A stretch of DNA of 64,000 nucleotides, taken from assembly GCF_033958435.1 (NCBI RefSeq), contig NC_134137.1, positions 170,327,501 to 170,391,500 of the forward strand, in the 5' to 3' direction. Position numbers and translations under genes: made by a program. The DNA is from Carettochelys insculpta. Taxonomy: Eukaryota > Chordata > Testudines > Carettochelyidae. Below the pieces are notes generated by a model that worked only from the letters and a program-made list of their open reading frames with translations, searched no databases and was not told where the DNA came from. The stretch's first letter is position 1; each line of letters begins with the position of its first letter. Positions 21,607 to 64,000 of the stretch are shown piece after piece.

Positions 21607-24198
21607 CAGGTGTGTCCAGCCCGTGGGCCGCATGCGGTCCTGGACAGCTAGTAATGCAGCCCCACAAGATCGTAAACTTTTAACATTATTATGTAATTTT
21701 AGCAATATTTTTCATGACTCGATTGCGCGGTACTCGAGCGCGGACTGGGTAGGCGACAACAGAACGCTGTGTAGGGAAGGGCTCAGTGCAGTGCTAACTT
21801 CACCTCCCGCGCCCACCACACAGAGTCAGTCGAATCGAAACCCGCGTGTGTCAGACGTTATATGCACTTGTGCGACTTGGCGAGTAAAACGCAACGATTA
21901 CCAGTAATATGTGTGTGACAATACGATGTGTGTGTGCCTGTGAAGACAGGCGTTTATTGTTATTAACCCAGCAAACAAATGCTAAGTTTTTTGGCTGGGA
22001 AGCAGACATGTAAGTTTTCTTATTTAATTATTGCACTTGGGCTTCTTGTATTACTTCGTAAAATAATTTAATAAGTTAAAATAGTTTTTTAGCAGGTGTG
22101 GTGGAGTAAGTACAAAAATGAATCAAATAGTTTTTGCTCATGATATTGATATAATTACATATACAACATCGCTAATACTAGAAAAATAAATGGTTGTTTA
22201 ATTTTTTTATCCGAGCATGGCTTCAACGTCCTGTCAAAAGAAAACAGAACCCAAAAAAGAAAAATCGTGGATGAAGGAAGAGTGTTCAACGAAAAATGGA
22301 CAGATGAATACTTTTTTGTCGAACCAAATAATAAGGCACTATGCTTAATTTGTAGGGAAATCATGTCAGTTTTCAAAGATTACAATTTGAAAAGACATAT
22401 GCAAAAACATGCTGCCAAATTCGATGTATATCAAGGAAAGTTTCGTAAAGACAAAATAGCGAAACTGAAAAAAAGTCTGTCATCTCAACAATTTTTTTTT
22501 TTAAAAATTACAACTCAAACAGACTCTATTGTGAAAGCTAGTTATGTGGAAGCAAATCTGATTACAAAAAAATCAAAACCATTTATTGATGGTGAGTTTA
22601 TTAAGCAATGTATGGAAAGCATGGCAGATATAATTTGTCCTGATAAAAAAATGGATTTTTCTAAAATCAGTTTGTCTCGCCAGACTGTAGCCAGGCGAAT
22701 TGAAGAAATAGGAAAATCTATCAAAAGAGATTTGGAGAGTAAAGCTGCTAATTTCAAATTTTATGCTTTGGTGATAGATGAAAGTACTGATGCTACAGAT
22801 ATGGCTCAACTTGCCATTTTTATTAGGGTTATTGATAACGAATACAATCTCACTGAAGAAATGGCTTCTTTGGTGCCATTAAAAGACACAACTAAATCTC
22901 TTGATTTGTATGAAGCAGTAAAAATTACATTAAAGCGGTTTTCTTTAACCTTTGCCAACATATCTGGTATAGCCACTGATGGCACCCCGGCTATGGCTGG
23001 TGAAAAGGTGGGACTTATAAAACTAATAGAAGATGGTGCAGTTGCCACCGGCAGCTCACGTTTGATGAAATATCACTGCATCGTACATCAAGAAAATTTA
23101 TGCGCGAAAGCTTTAAAAATGGATGATGTCATGCAAATTGTCATCAAAGCTGTGAATTTCATAAGATCCAGGGGACTGAATCATCGCCAATTCCAGGAGT
23201 TCCTTAAAAGTATGGATGCTGATTATGGGGACATCATTTACTTTTCTGAAGTATAGTGGCTAAGTCGGGGTAAAATGTTGAAAAGATTTTATAATTTGCT
23301 AAATGAAATCAAGTTATTTATGGAATCAAAAGGAAAATTTGTGCCAGAATTTGAAGATGAAAAATGGCTCACAGATTTAGCATTTTTGGTGGATTTGACT
23401 GCTCATTTAAATGAGTTAAACATGCGTCTTCAAGGTGAAAATCAACTTATGTGTGCTATGTTTCAAACCATAACAGCATTCGAAATGAAACTTAAATTAT
23501 GGTTAGCTCAAGTTATGGCAATTAATTTTATGCATTTTGATACGTTGACTAAACACAGTCCTGTGAACAGGGAAAAGTATGCAGCCTTGCTTTCAGTTTT
23601 GATACAGGAATTTGATAATAGGTTTCAAGATTTTCAAAAAAATCATCAATTTTTTGGTATATTTACGACTCCATTTTCAGTCGACATAAATACATTACCT
23701 GCGAATTTTCAAATGGAATGTATAGAGTTGCAATCAGACATTCAACTCAAAGAAAAATTTGATCATGTCTCTTTACTAGACTTTTATAAGTCCTATCTTC
23801 CCAGAGAAAAATATCCCTCATTTCACAATCACACCTTATTCATGTCATCGCTTTTTGGCAGTACGTACATTTGTGAACAACTTTTTTCAAGGATGAAGCA
23901 CACGAAGAGTAAAATTAGATCAAAATTTTCTGACGAGCACCTTGAGAACTCACTAAGAATTGCAACAACTTCCATCGAACCAGACATTGATGGATTGGTT
24001 TCACAAAAACGAGCTCAAATATCCCACTAGTTTTATGTTTATATTGCCCTCTTTTGTTTTAATGTTATAATAAAAAATATAAAAAAAGGAAGTTTGTTAT
24101 TTATATACATTAACTATATTATATATTTTATATGCGGCCCAAGACAATTCCTCTTCACTCAGTGCGGCCCAGGCAAGCCAAAAGGTTGGACACCCATG
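21607..24198 (+). mobile_element. hAT DNA transposon, near full length
   Basis: A 2,592-bp element with terminal inverted repeats CAGGTGTGTCCA and TGGACACCCATG (10 of 12 paired) and a perfect ATCTAGAC duplication. It encodes one transposase (about 22217-24030) on the plus strand. Subterminal regions carry GCGGCC/GGCCGC motifs on both sides (GTGGGCCGCATGCGG on the left, TGCGGCCCA twice on the right), plausible transposase binding sites. Flanking sequence on both sides looks like one MIR/CORE-SINE-like repeat split by the insertion. Confidence 0.95.
22217..24030 (+). pseudogene. hAT transposase (BED finger), broken by one in-frame stop and a frameshift
   Basis: The transposase would cut and paste its element in the nucleus. 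From about 22255 the frame runs to a TAG at 23254-23256, then continues in the same frame after six codons through an ATG at 23275 to a stop at 24028-24030. The product is about 590 residues, a normal hAT length. In order: EGRVFNEKWTDEYFF; a BED-type zinc finger (CLIC then HMQKH); the first catalytic Asp region VIDESTD; the second, ATDGTPAM; the block around the stop, where relatives carry a WLSRGK motif (WLSRGK is present just after the TAG); and the C-terminal hAT dimerisation region with LFMSSLFGSTYICEQLFSRM. The best ATG (22217, MASTSC..) is one frame off, apparently because of a slip in the A-run at 22253-22258. It resembles the transposases behind the SCAND3/ZBED/GTF2IRD2 groups. No intron is seen. 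Confidence 0.9.
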
Positions 24199-24206
24199 AT
24201 CTAGAC
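24199..24206 (+). repeat. hAT target-site duplication (ATCTAGAC), right
   Basis: Exact copy of 21599-21606, directly after the right inverted repeat. Confidence 0.92.
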
Positions 24207-24320
24207 AAAGCCTGTGAGGCAAGGAGCTGTCTGTTCCGTGACTGACACCTAGCACAGTGGGGTCATGGTTTGTCACTGTGCCTCTCGGTGATGTAGTAAT
24301 ACAAATAACAATATGCGGTA
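24207..24320 (+). repeat. MIR/CORE-SINE-like 3' end
   Basis: GAGGCAAGGAGCTGTCTGTT, CACCTAGCACAGTGGGGTCA and GTAATACAAATAACAA follow the common amniote SINE 3' pattern. Its start lies left of the hAT element (CAATCTAG at 21598), so the transposon split it. Confidence 0.6.
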
Positions 24321-24872
24321 ATACCAACTGCAGAACTATGTGCTATGGAAAGCAAAATTATAGTAGCAGTGGGAAGAATAATTTTGAGATTTTTTCTCTT
24401 TAAGAGTGTAAAATTTCAGCTGTTGCATTGCGTCAGCACAGGTTTGTTTGGGTTTGTGTCCACTGTTCTGCAGTTACTCCATCAGAAACTAATCTAAGAT
24501 CAAATTAGTCTAGCAAGTTAATTATATGCAGTACAGTGAGTGATACTGAACATTTGATCACATCTTAACTCTTGCATAGTGCTACATGGATAACTTCTCA
24601 TACATCAGAGGTAGCATATAACATGATGGATCTTGATGCCTTTTTTCAGAGTTCTTATTTGTACTCCTTGTGTTGAATTATAGTGTGTGACAGAGGGTTA
24701 TTTGTACTGATCATTCTTTGGAAAGATGTGACTATTTCTAGTCTGAAATAGAGCCGTCTCAATTAGATATTTAAAGTAGTACCTCAAGTAAGTCCTCTTG
24801 GCATCACTTTTTTAAAATCACATTTTGTATGTTTCTTCTGACAGGTTAGATGAGAAGGATTTAAGATACTAC
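24321..24872. other. AT-rich intronic DNA without recognised features
   Basis: Nothing coding or repetitive was identified. Confidence 0.45.
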
Positions 24873-25565
24873 AGCCGTGTCTACACGAGCCAGCTACTTC
24901 GAAGTAGCCGTGCCAACTTCAAAATAGCACCCGCCACGTCTACACGTGGCGAGCACTATTTCGAAGTTGAAATTGACGTAAGGTGGCAAGACGTCGAAGT
25001 TGCTATCCCCCACAGGAGATGGGAATAGCGCCCTACTTTGACGTTGAACGTTGAAGTAGGGCATGTGTAGACGATCCGCATCCCGCAACATCGAAGTAGC
25101 GGGGTCTGCCATGGCGGCCATCAGCTGAGGGGTTGAGAGACGCTCTCTCCAGCCCCTGCGGGGCTCTATGGTCACCGTGTGCAACAGCCCTTAGCCCAGG
25201 GCTTCTGGCTGCTGCTGCTGCAGCTGGGGATCCATGCTGCATGCACAGGGTCTGCAACCAGTTGTCTGCTCTGTGGATCTTGTGCTGTTTAATGCAAGTG
25301 TGTCTGGGAGGGGCCCTTTCAGGGAGCGGCTTGCTGTTGCCCCGGAAGTGCTAGTCCGCCCTGTGACCCTGTCTGCAGCTGTTCCTGGCACCCTTATTTC
25401 GTTGTGGGCCGCTTTGGTGTGTAGACGCTCCCCTGCAGCGCCTACTTCGATGTAGTGCTGCCCAACGTCGACGCTGAACGTCGACGGCACCAGCCCTGGA
25501 GGACGTGTAGACGCTATTCATCGAAATAAGCTATTTCGATGTAGCATCCCCGTGTAGACATAGCT
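24873..25565. mobile_element. GTCTACAC-type inverted-repeat element (non-autonomous)
   Basis: The left end AGCCGTGTCTACACGAGC and the right end CCCCGTGTAGACATAGCT are inverted complements. Inside are repeated TTCGAAGTAG / CTACTTCGA and CATGTGTAGACG motifs and a GC-rich core. No transposase is encoded; the open frames on both strands are in the GC-rich core. Confidence 0.75.
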
Positions 25566-58905
<33,340 letters not shown>

Positions 58906-59720
58906 CATTTTTCCATGGACATTAAATGAAAACTTTTCTGATATTCAGGAAGTGACCCAGTTCTGCACCACTGATTTTTTTTTTTGTAGCTATCCCGTAA
59001 GGCTGCTGGCTGAAAGCTGTGTCTATGCAACCTTCCAAGTGCGGAGTGTCAACCAACTGGACAGGGGAGAGCACTGCCTCCTATTCCAGAACTCAAAATA
59101 AATAAAGCTCATCCAGCTGTACTTCAAAAATAATAATTCCATGTTTTGTATATATCTGACAAAACTGGCAACATTATACAGACTACTGACTTGAAGACCA
59201 CCTCTTTTGTATTTCTCTGTTTCTGGGCTGATGAATTAGTTTCATCCATTTTTCCCCTTCAGAATTTCCCTTGGAAAAAGTACTAGCTTAGCTGGTCATT
59301 TCTTTGTAAGGTAGTTAGAAATTTTAAGTCTTTCTTTGGGCAACATTTTTTTTAATGTGAAAAGTTAGGTGATATAAATTTTTTACTGCTTTTATGTTTT
59401 TCTGTCTTGTTTTGAAACCATGACGGTTACACTTTTTGTTCCTAAAATAAAATTTAAAAAAATTAACAGCCAAGTCACAAAGATAAATGGGTTGCACATA
59501 GACTAAGGAATAAACTTCAGATTTGTGATTTTTGTTTCTAATCTTGATGTAAATTTACACTATTTATAAATACATATTTATTGCTTGAAAATATTTGTGA
59601 ATGGAATGCTGTTATTTTTTCCAGATTACCTGCCATTGAAATTTTAAGGAGTTCTGTAATTTCAAACACTACTCCTATTACATTTTCTATATGTAAATAA
59701 AACTGCTTAGCATTGTACAG
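58906..59720 (+). other. KDM6A: KDM6A 3' untranslated region (to main predicted polyadenylation site)
   Basis: Non-coding sequence after the stop. AATAAA occurs at 59097-59102 and 59101-59106, at 59446-59451, and at 59696-59701. The last is followed by CATTGTACAGAAAC within 20 bp, a plausible cleavage region. The choice of site is inferred; longer forms ending further downstream (AATAAA also near 60087) are possible. Confidence 0.65.
59696..59701 (+). terminator. Candidate polyadenylation signal AATAAA
   Basis: About 790 bp after the stop codon, in AT-rich DNA with T-rich sequence downstream (59718-59760). Alternatives lie at 59097-59106 and 59446-59451. Confidence 0.55.
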
Positions 59721-61992
59721 AAACTTTTATTAAAATTGTTTAATGTTTAAAGTTTTTCTATTGTTTGAGTTTTAAAAAAGATTTAATGTACAGTGCCCAG
59801 TTTTTGTTCATTTTAGACTGATTGTATATATTTTATATATACTCGTGTGTTTGTGTATATATAATATATATAGAATCTGAATATAAATATATGTATAAAG
59901 ATTTAGAGCTTAAATTTCTCTCATTTTAAGTTTTACATATATGGTAGATTTGAGATGTCTACTGTAAAGTATTGCTTACAAAAGTATGATTATTTTTAAA
60001 GAAATATATGGTATGTATCCTGAAGACATAAAAAACCCTTCAGAGTGGTTTGTTATTAAATTGCACTTTTTGCAATAACAGGCTAATAAATAGTTGCTGC
60101 CAAAATGTGGTATTAGAAAACAAACAGTGGCTAACCTGAAAGGTCACGTAGAAGTAATGGGTTTGAGAGGGCATTTAGAATAATTGTAGAGGTTACATGA
60201 GAATGTTAACCGTGGGATTTGGTGGATATGGTATATAGAATTCAACCAAATTGAAATGTATTCCAGTAGTCTCTGTTAACAAACTAAAATAAGACATTGT
60301 CACCTTGGTGTCAGTTTTGACCCAAAAAGGACATTGTATTATGGTATTCTTTTGTATTTTCACATATTTTGTAACAGAAAATCACTGGTAAATTTTGAAG
60401 CACTAGGTTTATTTAGGGTAACTTTATAATATATGACTGTAACACTGTTTGCAGTTTGAATTGATGATATTTATTTTATTAAGTTGCTCACAATCTTTCT
60501 CAGCAGTTCCTTAATGCATTAAATCTAAATTTCAACATGTATAGTTTTCTTCCTGGATAGAGTTGACTGATGCAGCTAATTCTGCATCAAATTAATGGAA
60601 TTTCTTACCGTTTCCAGTGCATAACCCATCTGACTGCATTATTACCTTTTCCTATACTCAATCTGAGATGTTACAGACACAGCGCATACAGATATATTAA
60701 TGTGTTAATAATTTGGTAAATAGTGAACAATAACAAAGCGCAATTGCTTCTTGTGTTTGCAATTTAAAAGCAAAATAGCCTCCTTTAATCACAAATCAGT
60801 AGAGCTTGGTTAAGTGCTGTTCCTGCAGTTTAACTATAGTTATAAATGATTTTCACATCACTTTTTAGCTATTGTTATACAAAAAGGTATAGAGATTAAA
60901 AGGCGGTATGATAAACTCTCATACTGTTGCCAGCAAAATTATAAACTAGCTGTTAGGAAGCAAATATGTGCAGTTCCTCAAAGCTAAGTCAGGACTTTTG
61001 ATAACCAATTCTCCAATAACTTTAATTATGTATTTTGTGCAGACCTATTGTAATCTTGGGGGAAAAAAACAAACATGCTGCATCTGAGAAGTCACTCCTC
61101 TGTGGTAGCTTTAAACCAGAATCAAAGCAAGAAAACTTACCTCAACTATGGTAAACAAAAGATTCTATTATTTTTAGTACTAACGAAGAACATTGCCTAT
61201 TAGGGGAAGAGGACTGTTGTGAGATAGTAACCAAAAGGGCTCTGTAGCTTTTTTGTTTTTTCTTCTCATTTGGAAAGGAGAGACTATCACTTATTTCACT
61301 TAAAGAAAAATTTATTACAGCAATGAAGCTACAGGCAAATCGAGATCATCAGAGAGAATACTGTGTCAGTGTGACTGAAGGCTTTTTTTGTGGTTTTAAC
61401 TTGCCATGGAGCTTTAACATTTTGCAGTTACAATGTTTAACTTTATTACAGTATTCTGCTGAAATGTGGACAATTTTTAGATCTTTAAGCCGCTGTAATT
61501 TAGAATGTTTTGTGTTTCATTTTTATTAAAAAGGCACAAGTTAATATATACATCATCAGTTGTAGTTATTAGAGATACAGCTTTGTGCTACTCAAAATGT
61601 GAGATACATGGTGTATGTGAAAAACATTTGTAACTATCACAGAATACCTATCAGCTCTCAACTCATGAAGACAAATGGCTTCTAAGCAGGACTAAAGGGA
61701 TCAAAAGCAGCCTAATGTCCACAGATCTATATCCCTTTTCTCATTTCAGTCTAACAATGGCCTTTCAAATTCAACAGATGAACTATATTTCCAGTGAATT
61801 TGGTTGGTTCACAGTTACTTGTGGCTTCAGGTCAGTTTGGATGACAAAATCAGATGTGTAAGAGCCTTCATGAAAATGGCCCACAGGAGCTAAACTAATT
61901 TTTTTGTTGTTGTTTTTAACTAGTAGTTCTCCATGCTCTAAGTTTTGGTGTAGAAGTTTTAGAGAGCCCCACCTCACTTCTAAAAATAGCAC
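59721..61992. other. AT-rich 3' flank, possibly extended 3' UTR
   Basis: There is a TA-rich simple tract at about 59824-59900. No coding or recognised repeat sequence was seen elsewhere. Confidence 0.5.
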
Positions 61993-62165
61993 AGGTTAAA
62001 CTTCTCTCACCCAGCAACATCTGTGGTCTGGAATGATTTTAGTTAGCCGGGTGTCCATTTATCATGGGCATGGCCAAGTTTCCTGTCATCCCTTAAAGTT
62101 TGTTTACAGCCACCAGTCCTGGCTCTCAGTGTTCTGTGCTGTTGTTCTGTTCTAATTTACCTCTA
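61993..62165. mobile_element. Tigger/pogo-like MITE fragment
   Basis: AGGTTAAACTTCTCTCACCC and the interior GGCATGGCCAAGTTTCCTGT, TTTACAGCCACCAGTC match the element at 15922-16187. The right end is missing. Confidence 0.6.
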
Positions 62166-62204
62166 AATATCTCATAAGAGCTCAGTAAGCTGTGCTGGTA
62201 GACC

Positions 62205-62950
62205 AGAGGGCATCAACCTGCAGCTCCAGAGCCACATGTGACTCTTCAGGGAGTCAGTTGCGGCTCCGGACACTGCCGCCGCTGACTTCTCTGTAGCTCC
62301 CTGCCTGGCTGCCACTAAATTCAATTGCTTTGGTGGCCAGCAGGGCGACGGGAGGGATCCGGTTGTTAAGCCAACTGAATTTAGTTCCATTATTTCAGTG
62401 GCGGCAGGGCAGGGAGCCGCAAAGCAATCAGTGGCGGCAGCGCCTAAAGTTGCAATAACTCCGTTTGGGCCATGGGAGAGAGCAGCCTGGCCCCGGGGAG
62501 GGGGAACTCGAGGCAGCAGTTCTATGTACTCCGTCCCTTGACCACCTGCACCTTCCATGTTGGCTGGCTCCCTGCCTCCCTCTGCCTGGTGCAGGGCAGT
62601 GAATCCGGGGGTCTGAGAGGGGAGGGAAAGGCGGAACGAGCACTGGGGGGTGTAGGGGGAATTGGCCCCTCTGCCACAGACGATAAGTGTCCCCCCTCCC
62701 CCCCCCCATGCCAGGCCCAGCCACAGAGCTCACATCAGGCAGGCTCGTCATTCTGCTGGCAGCACACCGGCCAAGGAGACCTGCTGTTGGCACCAGGTTT
62801 CACACAGAGCAGCTGATACATCTTCTCACTGCTGCTCTTGGGAGTGTGGGATCTCAGACTGCCTCGAATCAGCAACACCATCAGTTTCTGGGAGTCCAAC
62901 TGGGGCCAGCACTTTGGCTCTGGCTAGGAAAGCAGGTATGACGTTGAGTG
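62205..62950. repeat. GC-rich hAT-like repeat region
   Basis: CATCAACCTGCAGCTCCAGA, GAGCCACATGTGACTCTTCA and GTTGCGGCTCCGG match the hAT-type pattern seen at 8630 and 16688. The GC-rich stretch behind it (to about 62950) includes a C-run near 62690-62707. The open frames on both strands here are compositional. Confidence 0.45.
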
Positions 62951-63089
62951 CCACCTGCGGGGAACTTACTTTCCATTTCCTCATCATCATTGAAGGTTGA
63001 TGCCAACATTGCTCCTTCCTGCCTAAGAGCCTGTTTGCAGGCCTCAGAGTGGGGCATGCCCCATTCAAATCATACTAGTGGTGCAACAA

Positions 63090-63960
63090 GCTCATGCCTA
63101 TTGGTGATCCTGGAAGCTGTTTGAAGTGCTTGGGGAAGTCTCATAGAAAGGTTAAGTGCAGAATCTCCGGATGGCTTGACTTCTACATGGGTAAATGCAG
63201 GGGAACAGGAGTGGCTAGCCTGAGTTGTGTTGGACTGCAAAAAGCCCTCCACCTGAGAGACCGACCTGGTCAAATGGAAGCAGTTTGCTTGTTGGACTGT
63301 GGATAAAGGCATTCAGCCCAAGCAGACCTCACTGCAGTTAATCCCAGACTATTTCCAGCACCCTGAGCTCCAAAGCCTGCTTGTTTTATCTATAAAGGTC
63401 TTCTTGACCCCTGCCCCTTTCTTGGCCTTCCATCCGCTTCTCGAGGGTAGGTCAGTTTTCACCTAAGACATGATTGCCAGTTTCCTTAAGGGTCTTGAGT
63501 ACCTCAGTCCTCATCAGGGACCCTGTCCATCTGTGGGGCCTCAATCTTATGCTGTCATGGCTCATGGGACTTCCCGTCCTCCCCTGCCTCCCAGCCCTGC
63601 CAAGTCCCTGACTTCCTGCTCTTGCCACTTTTTCCCGGAAGGTGGCTTTATTGGTTGCAAGCAGTCCACTGGGTCTCTGAGATTACCTCAGAACCCCCCT
63701 ATATGGTCACTTACAAAGACATGGTCCAGTAGCAGCCATACACAGCTTTCCTACCCAAGGTCATCTCCCAATTTCATGTGGGCCATAACATTTTACTTAT
63801 CTGTTTCTTTTCCAAAGCCACACAAGTCTGGGGTTTATAGGTTTTATTCCACAGACGTCAGGAAAGAACTTGACATTGATCAAGTCATTCTGAAAGTCAG
63901 CATAATGGATTGTTCGAGTGGCCAACAGGGTAAAAGATCCAGGGTCTGCTCAAAATAATT
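63090..63960 (+). mobile_element. Third DIRS-type relic (gag and recombinase pieces)
   Basis: Near 63112-63155 the plus strand encodes GSCLKCLGKSHRKVKC, a C-x2-C-x4-H-x4-C knuckle like the DIRS gag of the first copy. At 63480-63500 FLKGLEYLSP matches the first copy's FLKGLERIKP at the start of the recombinase, and about 63640-63700 (KVALLVAS, in another frame) follows the block before the catalytic Arg. Only about 330 bp separate gag from recombinase, so all of the polymerase is missing. The right end is not reached before about 63960. Confidence 0.6.
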
Positions 63961-64000
63961 TCTTCTTGGGTCACTGCCTGCATTAACTGCTGCTGTGATC

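Noticed and set aside
22267..23256. hAT transposase as a domesticated host gene
   Set aside because: The element retains inverted repeats and an exact target duplication, and the frame is interrupted. It is a recent transposon copy, not an exapted gene on present evidence.
62472..63000. Overlapping GC-rich frames on both strands as genes
   Set aside because: They are open in several frames at once in a GC-rich hAT-like repeat, with no conserved motif.

Overview
This is vertebrate nuclear DNA, not a prokaryotic or viral genome. A split gene on the plus strand encodes the C-terminal 500 residues of the histone H3K27 demethylase KDM6A (UTX): twelve coding exons between 26361 and 58905, all with GT/AG boundaries and matching phases. 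The repeats point to a non-avian sauropsid, most likely a turtle. They include CR1 LINEs, DIRS-type tyrosine-recombinase retrotransposons, a Gmr1-like Ty3/gypsy LTR element, hAT transposons with 8-bp target duplications, fold-back MITEs, and the short repeats usual in turtle genomes. The species assignment is inference.

Layout: 1-26360 holds no recognisable KDM6A exon and is read as the intron upstream of the first visible exon. It carries a minus-strand CR1 (1617-2865), several GC-rich non-autonomous DNA elements, a 4-kb LTR retrotransposon bounded by two 400-bp LTRs and a GATCC duplication (9618-13655), hAT-type MITEs (14906-15201, 19900-20721), fold-back elements, and an almost intact autonomous hAT element (21607-24198) whose transposase is broken by one in-frame stop and a probable N-terminal frameshift.

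26361-58905 is the KDM6A 3' half: a proline-rich linker, a basic/acidic segment, the JmjC domain with complete Fe(II) and 2-oxoglutarate ligands, and the C-terminal zinc-binding domain with four cysteines. Its introns carry a DIRS element with full terminal and internal complementary repeat architecture (about 35616-40262), CR1 3' ends, a 236-bp near-perfect palindrome (48411-48646) and a second, more decayed DIRS copy (about 51195-53800).

58906-64000 is the KDM6A 3' UTR with several AATAAA signals, then intergenic DNA with more DNA-transposon pieces and a third DIRS relic (about 63090-63960).

The window has one host gene; nearly everything else recognisable is transposon-derived. I found no CRISPR array, operon, RNA gene or new defence-like system. 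The items most worth follow-up are the DIRS architecture, the LTR element joining a SCAN-like gag remnant to an RNase H tail, the near-intact hAT transposon, and the palindrome.
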